This document shows, piece after piece, positions 31,474 to 41,401 of a DNA stretch of 64,000 nt. The stretch comes from Xenorhabdus japonica (GTDB lineage: Bacteria > Pseudomonadota > Gammaproteobacteria > Enterobacterales > Enterobacteriaceae). Numbering within the stretch: position 1 is the first letter of the stretch; every line of letters begins with the position of its first letter. The DNA lies in the NCBI RefSeq assembly GCF_900115195.1, contig NZ_FOVO01000002.1:124001-188000 (forward strand). Direction: 5' to 3'. The notes under the pieces were generated by a model that saw only the letters and a list, made by a program, of their open reading frames with translations, did no database searches and was not told where the DNA came from. The position numbers and the translations under genes were made by a program.

Positions 31474-31842
31474 ATGATAAAGCCACTATTGTTAGATAAA
31501 GCACTTCCTGAATTAATGCCAATTGGCAGCGTCACCAATCTTGGTTCTATTGTGGTGGAAGGGGATCCGCAGGTGAGTGTCGCCATGACCCATGGGGAAC
31601 CAGCGGATAATCTGACATGTGGTATTTTCGCCTGTACCAAAGGCACATTTAAAATGACCTATTCCTTTGATGAAATGGCAACGGTGCATGAAGGCTCAGT
31701 GAAACTGACTGATGTCAAAACAGGAAGTACGGTTGAATATCATAAAGGCGACTCGTGGTTTGCGGTAAAAGGGACTGAAGTATTGTGGGAAATCACCTGT
31801 GAACGTTTCGTCAAACATTACATGGCTTGTATAAACGGGTAA
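31474..31842 (+). CDS. Cupin-domain protein (DUF861/EutQ-like)
   Basis: A 122-residue single-domain cupin. The segment VHEGSVKLTDVKTGSTVEYHKGDSWFAVKGTEVLWEI is typical of the DUF861 cupins found beside PuuB-like oxidases. The family's catalytic role is poorly defined; it may bind an amine or aldehyde intermediate or act on it. It lies between the oxidase and the dehydrogenase genes, so it probably serves the same pathway. Confidence 0.75.
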   Translation: MIKPLLLDKALPELMPIGSVTNLGSIVVEGDPQVSVAMTHGEPADNLTCGIFACTKGTFKMTYSFDEMATVHEGSVKLTDVKTGSTVEYHKGDSWFAVKGTEVLWEITCERFVKHYMACING

Positions 31843-31866
31843 ATATCAGACTAGACAGAGGGAAAA

Positions 31867-33363
31867 ATGATGAGTGAAATTAATTTGCTGGAGTCGGTTA
31901 CTGCTTTCTTGCAGCGTTCTCACGGTCATTATATTAATGGAGTCTCTATTCTTGGTCAGGAAAGTGAAACTTTTTCTATCGTTAACCCTGCTTCTGGTGA
32001 AATGATAGCGACGATCAATCAGGGAGGAGAAGCCGAGGTTAATCAGGCAATGCAGGCGGCATCAACCGCTTTTCACGGATCATGGGCACAAATCTCCCCT
32101 ATAGAGCGGGGAAATTGTCTGAATCGGCTGGCTGATCTATTACAGAAAAATGGTGAGGAGCTAGCGCAATTGGACAGTTTATGCTCTGGTAAACCGATTC
32201 AATTATCCCGCATGCTGGAGGTGGGAGCATCAGCCGATTATTTACGCTACTTTGCGGGATGGTCGAGCAAAATCACTGGTGAAACATTGAATGTCTCATT
32301 GCCATCGTTTAAAGGAGAAAAATATAGCGCCTTTACTCATCGTGAGCCTATTGGCGTTGTGGTCGGTATTATTCCGTGGAATTTCTCCATTATGATAGCA
32401 ACTTGGAAATTGGGCGCAGCACTGGCCTGTGGTTGTACGATTGTGCTTAAACCCAGCGAATATACTCCTTTAACTATACTGCGTGTGGCTGAGCTGGCAA
32501 AAGAAGCGGGAATTCCAGATGGTGTGATCAATATCGTCAATGGTTCAGGTGCTCGCATTGGATCTTCTCTGATTAGCCATCCTCAATGTGCCAAAGTCAC
32601 TTTTACAGGCTCAGTTCCAACGGGAATGATTGTGGGTAAATCGGCTCTGGAACAGGGATTGAAACGCACAACACTAGAGCTTGGTGGCAAAAATGCAGCG
32701 GCGTTTCTGTCGGATATGACCGTTGAGAAAATCGTTGATGGCATATTGGAAGCGGGATACGTGTATCAAGGGCAAATCTGCGCGGCTGCGGAACGTTTTT
32801 ATATTCCATCTGTTCATATGGATGATGTTTTAACGTTACTTACTGAACGATTATCTGCGATGAAAATCGGCTCCCCCCTTGATGAATCAACGGAAATGGG
32901 GCCTCTGGCAAACAAAGCTCATTATGACAAAATTCTGTCTCTGTTTGAAAAAGCGCGTCAGGAAGGTTGCGAAATTGTCTACGGAGGCTACGCACTGGAA
33001 GGGCCGGGATTTTTTGTCGCACCCACGATCGTGAAAGCCAATAGTACTGAAGACACGTTAATGAAAGAGGAGACATTCGGGCCGATCGGGACTTTCCTCA
33101 GTTATGACGATGAGGAAGAGCTAATTGACATGATGAATGCAACGCCATTTGGGTTGTCTGCCAGTTTATGGACGAACAATATGAGTAAAGCAATGCGTAT
33201 GACTTCACGTATTGAAGCCGGCATTGTTTGGATCAACATGCATACGTTTCTAGATCCTGCGCTACCGTTTGGTGGCTGGAAATCTTCAGGGATTGGGCGT
33301 GAGTTTGGCAGTGCATTTATTGAACATTACACGGAACTGAAATCGGTCATGGTGCGTTATTGA
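31867..33363 (+). CDS. NAD(P)-dependent aldehyde dehydrogenase
   Basis: A 498-residue ALDH-superfamily enzyme, most like phenylacetaldehyde and gamma-aminobutyraldehyde dehydrogenases. It has the cofactor segment IIPWNFSIMIATWK, the general base E271 (LELGGKN) and the nucleophile C305 (QGQICAAAER). It follows the cupin gene by 24 bp with an AGAGGG site. The most likely role is oxidising the aldehyde made by the upstream flavin oxidase to an acid. Two adjacent ATGs (31867 and 31870) are equally possible. Confidence 0.9.
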   Translation: MMSEINLLESVTAFLQRSHGHYINGVSILGQESETFSIVNPASGEMIATINQGGEAEVNQAMQAASTAFHGSWAQISPIERGNCLNRLADLLQKNGEELAQLDSLCSGKPIQLSRMLEVGASADYLRYFAGWSSKITGETLNVSLPSFKGEKYSAFTHREPIGVVVGIIPWNFSIMIATWKLGAALACGCTIVLKPSEYTPLTILRVAELAKEAGIPDGVINIVNGSGARIGSSLISHPQCAKVTFTGSVPTGMIVGKSALEQGLKRTTLELGGKNAAAFLSDMTVEKIVDGILEAGYVYQGQICAAAERFYIPSVHMDDVLTLLTERLSAMKIGSPLDESTEMGPLANKAHYDKILSLFEKARQEGCEIVYGGYALEGPGFFVAPTIVKANSTEDTLMKEETFGPIGTFLSYDDEEELIDMMNATPFGLSASLWTNNMSKAMRMTSRIEAGIVWINMHTFLDPALPFGGWKSSGIGREFGSAFIEHYTELKSVMVRY

Positions 33364-33463
33364 TGGAATATTGAGTTTATATTTAGGTTTATATTGATAG
33401 AGCGCTGCTCGGTTTTTGGCTGTTGAAGCGCTCATTTTACTCTTCCTGCCTTGCAGAAAAACG

Positions 33464-33484
33464 CTGTCATAAGAATGTCGTCAT
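33464..33484 (+). promoter_or_regulatory. Putative Pho box upstream of phoA
   Basis: CTGTCAT (33464-33470), four bases, then ATGTCGT and a trailing CAT gives two PhoB half-sites with the 11-bp repeat distance of a Pho box. It lies 93 bp before the alkaline phosphatase start. A further GTGTCATGTGACAT palindrome lies at 33498-33511. Confidence 0.65.
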
Positions 33485-33576
33485 AGGTTCAAATAAGTGT
33501 CATGTGACATATCTATTATCTGAGCAACTTATCACGATGTTTTTCATCCTATTCATATGACTGCAAGGAAAATCCT

Positions 33577-35019
33577 ATGTCGCGTAATTATGAAAAAAAT
33601 CTGCTGGCTGCGGTGGTTGCTGTAGTAATGTCAGGAGCTACTATGCCTGTATGGGCAGCCGACGATTCAAATTACATTATGGCGCAACAGCGTGCAGCAC
33701 AAGGCAATATTACCAAATTTGGTGGAGCACGCCGTTTGGCTCAAGATCAAACAGAAGCACTTAAGGCTGCCTTGAGCAACAATAAAGCTAAGAATGTGAT
33801 CCTATTTATCGGCGATGGCATGGGGGATTCTGAAATTACCATTGCGCGTAATTATGCAGAAGGTGCAGGTGGTTTTTTTCAGGGGATAGATGCCTTGCCA
33901 TTCACAGGGCAATATACTCACTATTCGTTAGATAAGAAGACTCAGAAACCCAACTACGTGACAGATTCAGCCGCTTCTGCCACGGCTTGGGCAACGGGAG
34001 TAAAAACCTATAATGGGGCGTTGGGAATTGATGTTTTTGGCAAACCTCATCAATCTCTTTTGGAATTAGCCAAAAAGAACAGCAAAGCAACGGGAAATGT
34101 CACCACGGCTGAAATTCAGGATGCAACTCCAGCGGCTTTATATGCCCATGTGACGGGTCGCAAGTGTTATGGTCCAGAAGAAACGACGAAGAAATGCGCC
34201 ACTGACGCTTTAGAAAATGGTGGTAAAGGTTCCATTACCGAACAATTGCTGGCAGCACGTGTTGATGTGACCTTGGGAGGTGGTGCAAAATCATTTACCC
34301 AACAATCAATATCAGGAACCAATAAAGAAAAAACATTGCAACAACAAGCATTAGAACAGGGATACCAATGGGTAACAGATGCGAAGTCATTAACCGCCGT
34401 CAAAGATGCCAATCAACAAAAGCCATTGTTAGGTTTATTTCATGATGGAAATATGGATGTTGCCTGGGAAGGACCAAAAGCGGTTTATCACGGCAATATT
34501 GATGAAAAGCCCGTAAAATGCGCAGTGAATTCTAAATTAGATCCTAACGCACCAACGTTGGAACAAATGACAGAAAAAGCCATTGATTTACTGAAAGAGA
34601 ACAAAAATGGCTTTTTCCTGCAAGTCGAAAGCGCTTCGATTGATAAACAGGATCATAATGCCAATCCTTGTGCGCAGATTGGTGAAACCGTGGCCTTGGA
34701 TAAAGCCGTACAAGTTGGTCTGAAATTTGCGAAAGAACATGGCGACACTCTTGTGATAGTGACTGCTGATCATGCGCATTCTAGTCAGATCGTTGAACCT
34801 GATGTCAAATCACCTGGCTTGACTCGATCGCTGATTACGAAAGATGGTGCAGTTATGACAGTAAATTATGGTAATTCGGAAGGGAATAGTCAGGAGCATA
34901 CTGGTACACAGCTACGCGTTGCCGCCTATGGCCCACATGCTGCTAATGTTGTCGGTTTGACTGATCAAACGGATCTGTTCTTTACCATACGTGATGCAAT
35001 GGATCTGAAAGAACAGTGA
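33577..35019 (+). CDS. phoA: Periplasmic alkaline phosphatase
   Basis: A 480-residue secreted phosphomonoesterase that frees inorganic phosphate. The signal peptide ends at about VWA-A (residues 25-28). The nucleophile S131 lies in [12 protein letters not shown], and the metal ligands include D80 (FIGDGMGD) and the TADHAHSSQ segment. A predicted Pho box fits phosphate-starvation control by PhoB. It stands alone between the ALDH gene and tRNA-Leu. Confidence 0.93.
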   Translation: MSRNYEKNLLAAVVAVVMSGATMPVWAADDSNYIMAQQRAAQGNITKFGGARRLAQDQTEALKAALSNNKAKNVILFIGDGMGDSEITIARNYAEGAGGFFQGIDALPFTGQYTHYSLDKKTQKPNYVTDSAASATAWATGVKTYNGALGIDVFGKPHQSLLELAKKNSKATGNVTTAEIQDATPAALYAHVTGRKCYGPEETTKKCATDALENGGKGSITEQLLAARVDVTLGGGAKSFTQQSISGTNKEKTLQQQALEQGYQWVTDAKSLTAVKDANQQKPLLGLFHDGNMDVAWEGPKAVYHGNIDEKPVKCAVNSKLDPNAPTLEQMTEKAIDLLKENKNGFFLQVESASIDKQDHNANPCAQIGETVALDKAVQVGLKFAKEHGDTLVIVTADHAHSSQIVEPDVKSPGLTRSLITKDGAVMTVNYGNSEGNSQEHTGTQLRVAAYGPHAANVVGLTDQTDLFFTIRDAMDLKEQ

Positions 35020-35054
35020 CCTGCTTCAATTGTCTTTTCTCCATTCTTGATTAA

Positions 35055-35085
35055 CGGCGCGGGGGCTTTTATCCCGCGTTCTTCT
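35055..35085 (+). terminator. Terminator of phoA
   Basis: CGCGGG / CCCGCG stem (35058-35063 and 35073-35078) with a 9-nt loop, followed by TTCTTCTT. Confidence 0.65.
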
Positions 35086-35235
35086 TCTTAGATTTCGAAA
35101 AGAAATTGGAGCCTTGAGTAAACAATAAAATCAGCAATTAGATTATAAGAAGGATCAAATAAGATTGAGGAAACTATAAGAAGGGAAAAAAGGGGAAGCA
35201 CAAGATAAGAAAGAAAGGGAAGAAAAATGAAACAG

Positions 35236-35322
35236 TGGTGCGAAGGGGGGGACTTGAACCCCCACGTCCGTAAGGACACTAACACCTGAAGCTAGCGCGT
35301 CTACCAATTCCGCCACCCTCGC
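35236..35322 (-). tRNA. tRNA-Leu (anticodon CAG)
   Basis: The minus strand begins GCGAGGGTGGCGGAATTGG and ends in an encoded CCA, total 87 nt, with the long variable arm of tRNA-Leu. The anticodon loop is TTCAGGT, giving CAG, which reads CUG codons. The 3' flank (about 35100-35235) is a long pyrimidine-rich tract on the transcribed strand, with no obvious terminator hairpin. Confidence 0.96.
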
Positions 35323-35364
35323 ATATATCAGAAACTATCACTTAAATGGATAGCATGGAGGCGC

Positions 35365-35392
35365 ATTCTAGAGATTTTATGGCTGGCGTCAA
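35365..35392 (-). promoter_or_regulatory. Promoter of tRNA-Leu with GC-rich discriminator
   Basis: On the minus strand TTGACG (35387-35392), a 16-nt spacer and TAGAAT (35365-35370) are followed by GCGCCTCC. A GC-rich discriminator is typical of stringently controlled stable-RNA promoters. Confidence 0.8.
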
Positions 35393-35477
35393 TCATTATT
35401 TAGTGAGAAAACGTGTGATTGGCGTAAAAATCGGCATGTCAAATATGCTTGGGAAAGGCAGAGATAATATGCTGATA

Positions 35478-35514
35478 AATAGAAATTGCCTGCCCATTAA
35501 ATTAGAGCAGGCAA
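35478..35514 (-). terminator. Terminator of rsmC
   Basis: TTGCCTGC / GCAGGCAA stem (35486-35493 and 35507-35514) is followed on the minus strand by TTTCTATTTAT. Confidence 0.7.
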
Positions 35515-35539
35515 AACAGGGATGCATTTAATGTCTGAG

Positions 35540-36553
35540 TTATTTCTTCGTCGCTTGGTATACTTTGAATTTACCTGTTTGCGCAATGACTTCATGGTTA
35601 CCGAAGGCATTATCCAGCAGGGCAGGATAAGGTAAGAAAGCGTTTGCGACGATCCGCAATTTACCACCGGATTTAAGATAATTTGGTGCCATGCGAATCA
35701 TATCATCGGCAGCAACCAAGTTAGTTTTCAAGCCATCATGGAATGGTGGATTAGAAATAATCCAGTTGAATTTTTCTTCAATGGCAGAATACACATTACT
35801 GGTGACCACATTACCTTCCAGCTTATTAGCTTTCAATGTTGCCTTGCTGGATGTGATGGCGGCAGCACTGACATCGCTTAGTGTCAGGGACAGATCAGGG
35901 TTCTTTTTACCCAATACGGTTGCCAGTACCCCAGCACCACAAGCAATGTCCAATAGGCTACCAGAGATAGGGGTATCAAAAGTGGAAAGCAGCAGACGAC
36001 TGCCGACATCCAAATCATCTTGGCTGAATACACCGGGCAGCGTATTGACCGTGACATCTCCCACCTGATAGCTGTTCCACCAATTGTTTTGATCAAACTG
36101 AACCTGATTTTTCAATTGACCATAAAACAGACTGCAACGACGTGCTGTATCAATTTTGTGGAAAGTAGCAATACCTTCCATTAATTTATCAACACTGCGT
36201 ACACCACTGCGATTCTCACCCACGATAAAAATATCCGTTCCGGGAGGCAGGATGGAGAACAGATTGCGTAGTTGGAAACGTGCTTCTTGTTTGCTTTTTG
36301 GCCAATAATAAATCAGTGTGTCACACTCTTTGATAAATGTGCTGTCTGCTAAAAGGCCAAACCAGGCATTATCACCAAGCTGACGGATCAGGGATTGCCA
36401 ATGGTGATATTGGCTAGTATGCACACGCACACTTGCAGTTTCAATTTCCGTTGCTAGATTGTCCTGAAGATCACCGGCAAAGAGTAAGTGATGAGAGCGG
36501 AATTGCTCATGATGGCGCAGAATAACTTCGCTGGCCGGGGTTAATACTGACAT
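35540..36553 (-). CDS. rsmC: 16S rRNA m2G1207 methyltransferase RsmC
   Basis: A SAM-dependent methyltransferase that modifies G1207 of 16S rRNA in the 30S subunit. The 337-residue protein has two MTase-like halves. The C-terminal catalytic half holds the SAM motif [11 protein letters not shown] and the N-methylation motif NPPFHDG. It is divergent from holD as in E. coli. The start has a GGAG site. Confidence 0.95.
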   Translation of the reverse strand: MSVLTPASEVILRHHEQFRSHHLLFAGDLQDNLATEIETASVRVHTSQYHHWQSLIRQLGDNAWFGLLADSTFIKECDTLIYYWPKSKQEARFQLRNLFSILPPGTDIFIVGENRSGVRSVDKLMEGIATFHKIDTARRCSLFYGQLKNQVQFDQNNWWNSYQVGDVTVNTLPGVFSQDDLDVGSRLLLSTFDTPISGSLLDIACGAGVLATVLGKKNPDLSLTLSDVSAAAITSSKATLKANKLEGNVVTSNVYSAIEEKFNWIISNPPFHDGLKTNLVAADDMIRMAPNYLKSGGKLRIVANAFLPYPALLDNAFGNHEVIAQTGKFKVYQATKK

Positions 36554-36691
36554 CTATGTATAGCTCCTATAAATCTTTATCCAAGTATAAGTATCAGTGG
36601 GCAGAACTGAATGCCATGCTGGTTGGCGCAGAGATAAGCCCTCTGATAATATATTACCTGTTATTTTTTATGGCAGATGGAATAAAACACG

Positions 36692-37102
36692 ATGACGAAG
36701 CGTGACAGATTACTCTCCCAACTGGGAATCACCCAATGGGTTTTGCGTAGCCCAATGACCTTGCAAGGTGAATTATCTGTCCTCATCCCTGATTCAACCC
36801 ATCTATTGATCATTAGTTATGATCAAATTGACTTAAGTCATTCATTGTTTGCTGATATTTTTACAGCCATGGGGATTGATGCCTCATCGGTATATTGCAT
36901 CACGACAAAAGATGTTGAGCTACTTTCAGAATCAATCCACTGCCCGTGTTGGCTGTTAGGGGTTGATATTACCTTACCAATACAAGGGATTTCTTTGAGA
37001 AGCCCGGCATTAAATGATTTATCTCTTGATGGGAATGCAAAACGTGCTCTTTGGCAACAAATTTACCATTATGAAGAATATTTCTCTATTAACTCTCGCT
37101 GA
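36692..37102 (+). CDS. holD: DNA polymerase III psi subunit
   Basis: The psi subunit links the chi subunit and SSB to the clamp loader. The 136-residue protein begins MTKRDRLLSQLGITQWVLRSP, the conserved N-terminal segment, and matches the E. coli length (137). Its 3' end overlaps the rimI start by 32 bp in another frame, as in related bacteria. Confidence 0.92.
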   Translation: MTKRDRLLSQLGITQWVLRSPMTLQGELSVLIPDSTHLLIISYDQIDLSHSLFADIFTAMGIDASSVYCITTKDVELLSESIHCPCWLLGVDITLPIQGISLRSPALNDLSLDGNAKRALWQQIYHYEEYFSINSR

Positions 37103-37520
37103 TCTTCCAGCCGCATTTCAAATAGAACAGGCCAGCCATGTGTTTCCGTGGAGTGAAAAAACCTTTTACTCCAATCAGGGAGAACGTTATATCAACTATA
37201 AAATAACGCAGAATAACCAGATTATCGGTTTTGCGATAACACAATATGTCATGGATCAAGCAACGCTATTTAATATTGCAATTCATCCTGAACATCAATC
37301 GTGTGGACACGGCAGGGCATTGCTAATGTATCTCATTAATATATTACCTGAAAAACAGATCAACACGCTGTGGCTTGAGGTACGGCGCTCGAATCAATCT
37401 GCCATTCGTTTATATGAAGATATAGGTTTCAATGAAGTTTCCATCCGCAAGAATTATTACCCGACTGAGTCAGGGAAAGAAGATGCCATTATTATGGCAT
37501 TGCCGTTGTTTGGTGGGTGA
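37071..37520 (+). CDS. rimI: Ribosomal protein S18 N-acetyltransferase RimI
   Basis: A GNAT acetyltransferase that acetylates the N-terminal alanine of S18. The 149-residue protein has the acetyl-CoA loop segment HPEHQSCGHGRALL and the LEVRRSNQSAIRLYEDIGF motif. The frame is open upstream to 37014, but the ATG at 37071 gives the family start (MKNISLLTLADLPA) and length (148 in E. coli). E. coli has yjjG between rimI and prfC; it is missing here. Confidence 0.94.
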   Translation: MKNISLLTLADLPAAFQIEQASHVFPWSEKTFYSNQGERYINYKITQNNQIIGFAITQYVMDQATLFNIAIHPEHQSCGHGRALLMYLINILPEKQINTLWLEVRRSNQSAIRLYEDIGFNEVSIRKNYYPTESGKEDAIIMALPLFGG

Positions 37521-37750
37521 AGGATGTTGATAAAAATTGTTGCGAAGTAGTATGTAACATTATCAAATTTCAACTGAATTAATTAATGATTGGCTTATGC
37601 TTTATCTTGAATATCATTGGTTGTTTATAAGTCCAAGTTCAGCGAAAATAACCGCCAATCACGATTAACATGACGGATTGAAAAGTGAAGTGCCAATTGA
37701 GGCGCTTCCAAATGGTATCAATCCGTGCACAGACTAGAAGATACCAATTG

Positions 37751-39340
37751 ATGTCAAATTCCCCATTTCTGCAAGAAGTCGCCAAACGGCGCACTTTTGC
37801 AATAATTTCCCACCCTGATGCGGGTAAAACAACTATTACTGAAAAAGTATTGCTGTTCGGACAGGCGATCCAGAAAGCGGGCACGGTAAAAGGCCGAGGC
37901 TCTAACCAGCATGCTAAATCAGACTGGATGGAAATGGAAAAACAGCGTGGCATCTCCATTACCACTTCCGTAATGCAGTTTCCTTATAGTGATTGTCTGG
38001 TTAACTTACTGGATACCCCTGGGCATGAAGACTTCTCTGAAGATACCTATCGTACTTTGACAGCCGTTGACTGCTGTTTGATGGTCATTGATGCTGCGAA
38101 AGGGGTTGAAGATCGTACTCGTAAGTTGATGGAAGTTACTCGTCTGCGTGATACGCCGATTCTGACATTCATGAACAAGCTCGACCGTGATATTCGTGAT
38201 CCGATGGAGCTGATGGATGAAGTAGAAAATGAACTGAACATTGCCTGTAGCCCGATTACATGGCCAATCGGCTGTGGCAAATCTTTCAAAGGTGTTTATC
38301 ATCTCTATTTTGATGAAATTTACCTGTATCAGTCTGGTCAAGGACATACCATTCAGGAAGTCCGTGCTATCAAAAGGTTGGATAATCCTGAACTCGATAC
38401 GGCAGTGGGTGAAGAGCTGGCGAACCAATTACGCGAAGAGCTAGAACTCGTCAAAGGGGCTTCCCATGAATTTGATCAGGAAGCTTTTTTGCAGGGCGAA
38501 CTGACACCTGTCTTTTTCGGTACTGCATTGGGTAACTTTGGTGTTGATCATATGTTGGATGGCCTTGTTAAATGGGCTCCAGCTCCAATGCCTCGTCAGG
38601 CTGATGTGCGTAAAGTGACTTCCAGTGAAGATAAATTCACAGGTTTTGTTTTCAAAATTCAGGCCAATATGGACCCGAAACACCGTGACCGCGTAGCATT
38701 TTTACGGGTTGTTTCCGGTAAATATGAAAAGGGCATGAAACTGCGCCAAGTCCGCATTAAGAAAGATGTTGTCATTTCCGATGCACTGACTTTTATGGCG
38801 GGAGATCGTTCTCATGTTGAGCACGCTTACCCAGGGGATATTATCGGCCTGCACAATCATGGCACCATTCAGATTGGGGATACTTTTACCCAAGGTGAAG
38901 AGCTGAAGTTTACTGGTATTCCTAACTTCGCACCTGAATTATTCCGCCGTATTCGTCTGCGTGATCCATTGAAACAGAAGCAATTGCTGAAAGGTCTGGT
39001 GCAATTGTCAGAAGAAGGTGCTGTACAGGTATTCCGCCCTCTTTCCAATAACGATCTGATCGTAGGGGCAGTAGGTGTACTTCAGTTTGATGTTGTTGTT
39101 GCTCGTTTGAAGAGTGAATACAACGTTGAAGCATTGTATGAACCAGTTAACGTTTCCACAGCTCGCTGGGTAGAGTGCAGCGATGCGAAGAAACTGGAAG
39201 AATTCAAGCGTAAAAATGAGCAGAACTTGGCTTTTGATGGTGGTGATAACTTAACTTACATTGCCCCAACAATGGTCAATTTAAACTTGACTAGTGAGCG
39301 CTATCCTGATGTTGCTTTCCGTAAGACACGGGAACACTGA
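37751..39340 (+). CDS. prfC: Peptide chain release factor 3
   Basis: A GTPase that removes RF1 or RF2 from the ribosome after termination. The 529-residue protein equals E. coli RF3 in length. Motifs: G1 SHPDAGKTT (20-28), G3 [16 protein letters not shown] and G4 NKLDRD. The frame runs upstream to 37685, but the ATG at 37751 gives the family N-terminus [20 protein letters not shown]. Confidence 0.96.
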   Translation: MSNSPFLQEVAKRRTFAIISHPDAGKTTITEKVLLFGQAIQKAGTVKGRGSNQHAKSDWMEMEKQRGISITTSVMQFPYSDCLVNLLDTPGHEDFSEDTYRTLTAVDCCLMVIDAAKGVEDRTRKLMEVTRLRDTPILTFMNKLDRDIRDPMELMDEVENELNIACSPITWPIGCGKSFKGVYHLYFDEIYLYQSGQGHTIQEVRAIKRLDNPELDTAVGEELANQLREELELVKGASHEFDQEAFLQGELTPVFFGTALGNFGVDHMLDGLVKWAPAPMPRQADVRKVTSSEDKFTGFVFKIQANMDPKHRDRVAFLRVVSGKYEKGMKLRQVRIKKDVVISDALTFMAGDRSHVEHAYPGDIIGLHNHGTIQIGDTFTQGEELKFTGIPNFAPELFRRIRLRDPLKQKQLLKGLVQLSEEGAVQVFRPLSNNDLIVGAVGVLQFDVVVARLKSEYNVEALYEPVNVSTARWVECSDAKKLEEFKRKNEQNLAFDGGDNLTYIAPTMVNLNLTSERYPDVAFRKTREH

Positions 39341-39348
39341 TATTCTTT

Positions 39349-39376
39349 TCAGAGCCAACAATCCTGTTGGCTCTGA
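39349..39376 (+). terminator. Hairpin downstream of prfC
   Basis: A perfect 12-bp stem TCAGAGCCAACA / TGTTGGCTCTGA with a 4-nt loop begins 8 bases after the prfC stop. It lacks a T-run on the plus strand, so termination may be partial or Rho-assisted. Confidence 0.6.
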
Positions 39377-39593
39377 TCGCTGACAAATCCCGTTGCCTTG
39401 AGCACGACTCAACTAAAACAACACCTATAAATCTTAAGAATAAGATTCTCGTTTAACAAGTGTTTATGTTGCTTTCTGTAATATTAGCCTCAAGCCAATC
39501 TCAGCTGTCTAATTGATATACCGACACACTGAGGCTGTCTAAATAATACACTGATCGTTGAAGATCTTAGCTCATGTAAAATAAGGTGATAGT

Positions 39594-40004
39594 ATGAATA
39601 AGTCTCGAATTGCACATTCATTAGTGGCTGTTGTTTTAGGTTCAGTACTGGTAAGTAGTAGTGCTTTTGCAAATAATATCTTTTCAGGAAATACACAATC
39701 ATCGCAAGAAACAGCGAAGAAAATTGATAAACCGCTAAATAACTCAGAGGTAAAAGTTACTAGTCCTGTGCAGAATGCAGGTAACACTTCTAACGACACT
39801 ACGATTACTACAGCCGTAAAAGGGAAATTACAGCTACAAAAAGATATAAACATTAATGACATTTCAGTGAAAACAGAAAAAGGCATTGTCTATATTGCAG
39901 GCTTTGTTAAAAGCCAACCTCAGAAAACTAAAATAGTTGCTCTGGTTAAGAGTGTGAAAGGCGTTAAGTCTGTGCAATACGCTCTAGTAGTAGTTAAAAA
40001 ATAA
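39594..40004 (+). CDS. osmY: Periplasmic BON-domain protein, OsmY-like
   Basis: A 136-residue exported protein. The signal peptide is MNKSRIAHSLVAVVLGSVLVS to about AFA-N. One BON domain follows (TITTAVKGKLQLQKDININDISVKTEKGIVYIAG, about residues 68-135). E. coli OsmY, which lies directly downstream of prfC, has two BON domains in 201 residues, so this is a one-domain version or paralogue. BON proteins act in periplasmic stress and membrane maintenance. A GGTGGCT / AGCCACT hairpin (40020-40040) follows. Confidence 0.75.
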   Translation: MNKSRIAHSLVAVVLGSVLVSSSAFANNIFSGNTQSSQETAKKIDKPLNNSEVKVTSPVQNAGNTSNDTTITTAVKGKLQLQKDININDISVKTEKGIVYIAGFVKSQPQKTKIVALVKSVKGVKSVQYALVVVKK

Positions 40005-40273
40005 CTGTCGTATTGAAAGGGTGGCTATTAATAAGCCACTCTTTGTTAACAAGGTTAAATTTAAATATAGATAACTTTGGTGGATAGTTAATCAGCAAAA
40101 ACCACGCTATGATCATCATTGAGATTGAGGATTTGAAGGTGAAAAACCTGTGAACGTTCGCCCTTTAGGGTGGAGAGGATGTCAAAAATAAGTTGTTTGA
40201 ATAACAACATATTGATAGATATTCAGCATATGGATTAGCCTTGATATTGGCATTGACTTTTAGAGGAGGAAGA

Positions 40274-41401
40274 GTGGGGAAGCATATTCCAATAACGTTG
40301 GGTAATATAGAACCCTTAGCTTATAAGTCACAGATAAAGCCAGGAAAAATTGCGCTTGTTTGTGAAGGAGGTGGTCAAAGGGGGATTTTTACCGCTGGTG
40401 TTTTGGATGAATTCCTGCGTCTTGGTTTTAATCCGTTTAAGTTGTTCCTTGGGACGTCGGCGGGAGCTCAGAACCTTTCTGCCTACATTTGCGGTCAGCG
40501 TGGTTATGCACGTAAAGTGATCAATCGCTATACAACAGATTCAACCTTCTTTAATCCATTTCGTTTTGTTCGCGGTGGGCATTTAATCGATCTGGATTGG
40601 TATATTGATACCATATCTGAGCAGTTGCCACTCAATATTCCTGTTGCAATGAATCAGTTTAATTCTGGGCGTGAATTCTATATGTGCGCTTGCCGCGCTG
40701 ATAATTTTGAGCCGGATTATCTGCATCCTAATGAGCGGAATTGGATGGATATTGTTAAAGCATCGAGCGCCATCCCGGGATTTTATCGTAATGGTGTTAC
40801 TCTTAGTGATGTGGTTTATCAAGATGGTGGCATTTGTGATGCTATTCCAGTGCAAGAAGCCTATCGCCGAGGAGCGGATACTATAGTCGTGATTCGGACA
40901 GTTCCTTCACAACTTTATTATACACCTCAGTGGTTCAAACGCATGGAGCGCTGGTTAGAGGTTAGTAGCCTACAAAAAATGGTCAAGATGATCAACCTTC
41001 ATGCACAGAGTTATCACCGAACACAGAAATTTATTGAAAATCCACCGGATGATGTACAAATCTTCGAAATCTATCCACCCGCACCATTGGCTGCAATGGC
41101 ATTAGGAAGCAGGCTCAGCGCACTAAATCAGGATTATCATTTGGGACGGCGTTGTGGACGATATTTTCTGGCGACTATCGGGCATACGTTTGTTGAAGGA
41201 AAATTTGGAAATGCAGAACGTAAAAGTTATGGAGTATGTCGTACGAGATTAAACTCTGACGGGGCCAATCATAATTATTTTCGGAGAAATGATTTCCTGA
41301 ACAGCGTCAATAATTACCCGAAAGTGGAACCCCCAGCGTCTGATATGGTGGAGAATGTGCAAACGACAGAGACGAGCATGATAGATAATTTGGACAAATA
41401 G
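40274..41401 (+). CDS. yjjU: Patatin-like phospholipase YjjU
   Basis: A 375-residue patatin-family protein. It has the oxyanion motif CEGGGQRGIFTAGVLDEF, the nucleophile elbow GTSAG and the catalytic aspartate in QDGGICDAIPV, so all catalytic parts are present. The frame is open to 40241. The GTG at 40274, with an ideal GAGGAGGA site, gives VGKHIPITLGNIEPL, which matches the E. coli start. The substrate is undefined. The yjjV gene begins on the base after its stop codon. Confidence 0.92.
   Translation: MGKHIPITLGNIEPLAYKSQIKPGKIALVCEGGGQRGIFTAGVLDEFLRLGFNPFKLFLGTSAGAQNLSAYICGQRGYARKVINRYTTDSTFFNPFRFVRGGHLIDLDWYIDTISEQLPLNIPVAMNQFNSGREFYMCACRADNFEPDYLHPNERNWMDIVKASSAIPGFYRNGVTLSDVVYQDGGICDAIPVQEAYRRGADTIVVIRTVPSQLYYTPQWFKRMERWLEVSSLQKMVKMINLHAQSYHRTQKFIENPPDDVQIFEIYPPAPLAAMALGSRLSALNQDYHLGRRCGRYFLATIGHTFVEGKFGNAERKSYGVCRTRLNSDGANHNYFRRNDFLNSVNNYPKVEPPASDMVENVQTTETSMIDNLDK

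Noticed and set aside
35088-35285. Minus-strand open frame overlapping tRNA-Leu
   Set aside because: It runs through the tRNA and a pyrimidine-rich tract; the apparent hydrophobic protein is a composition artefact.
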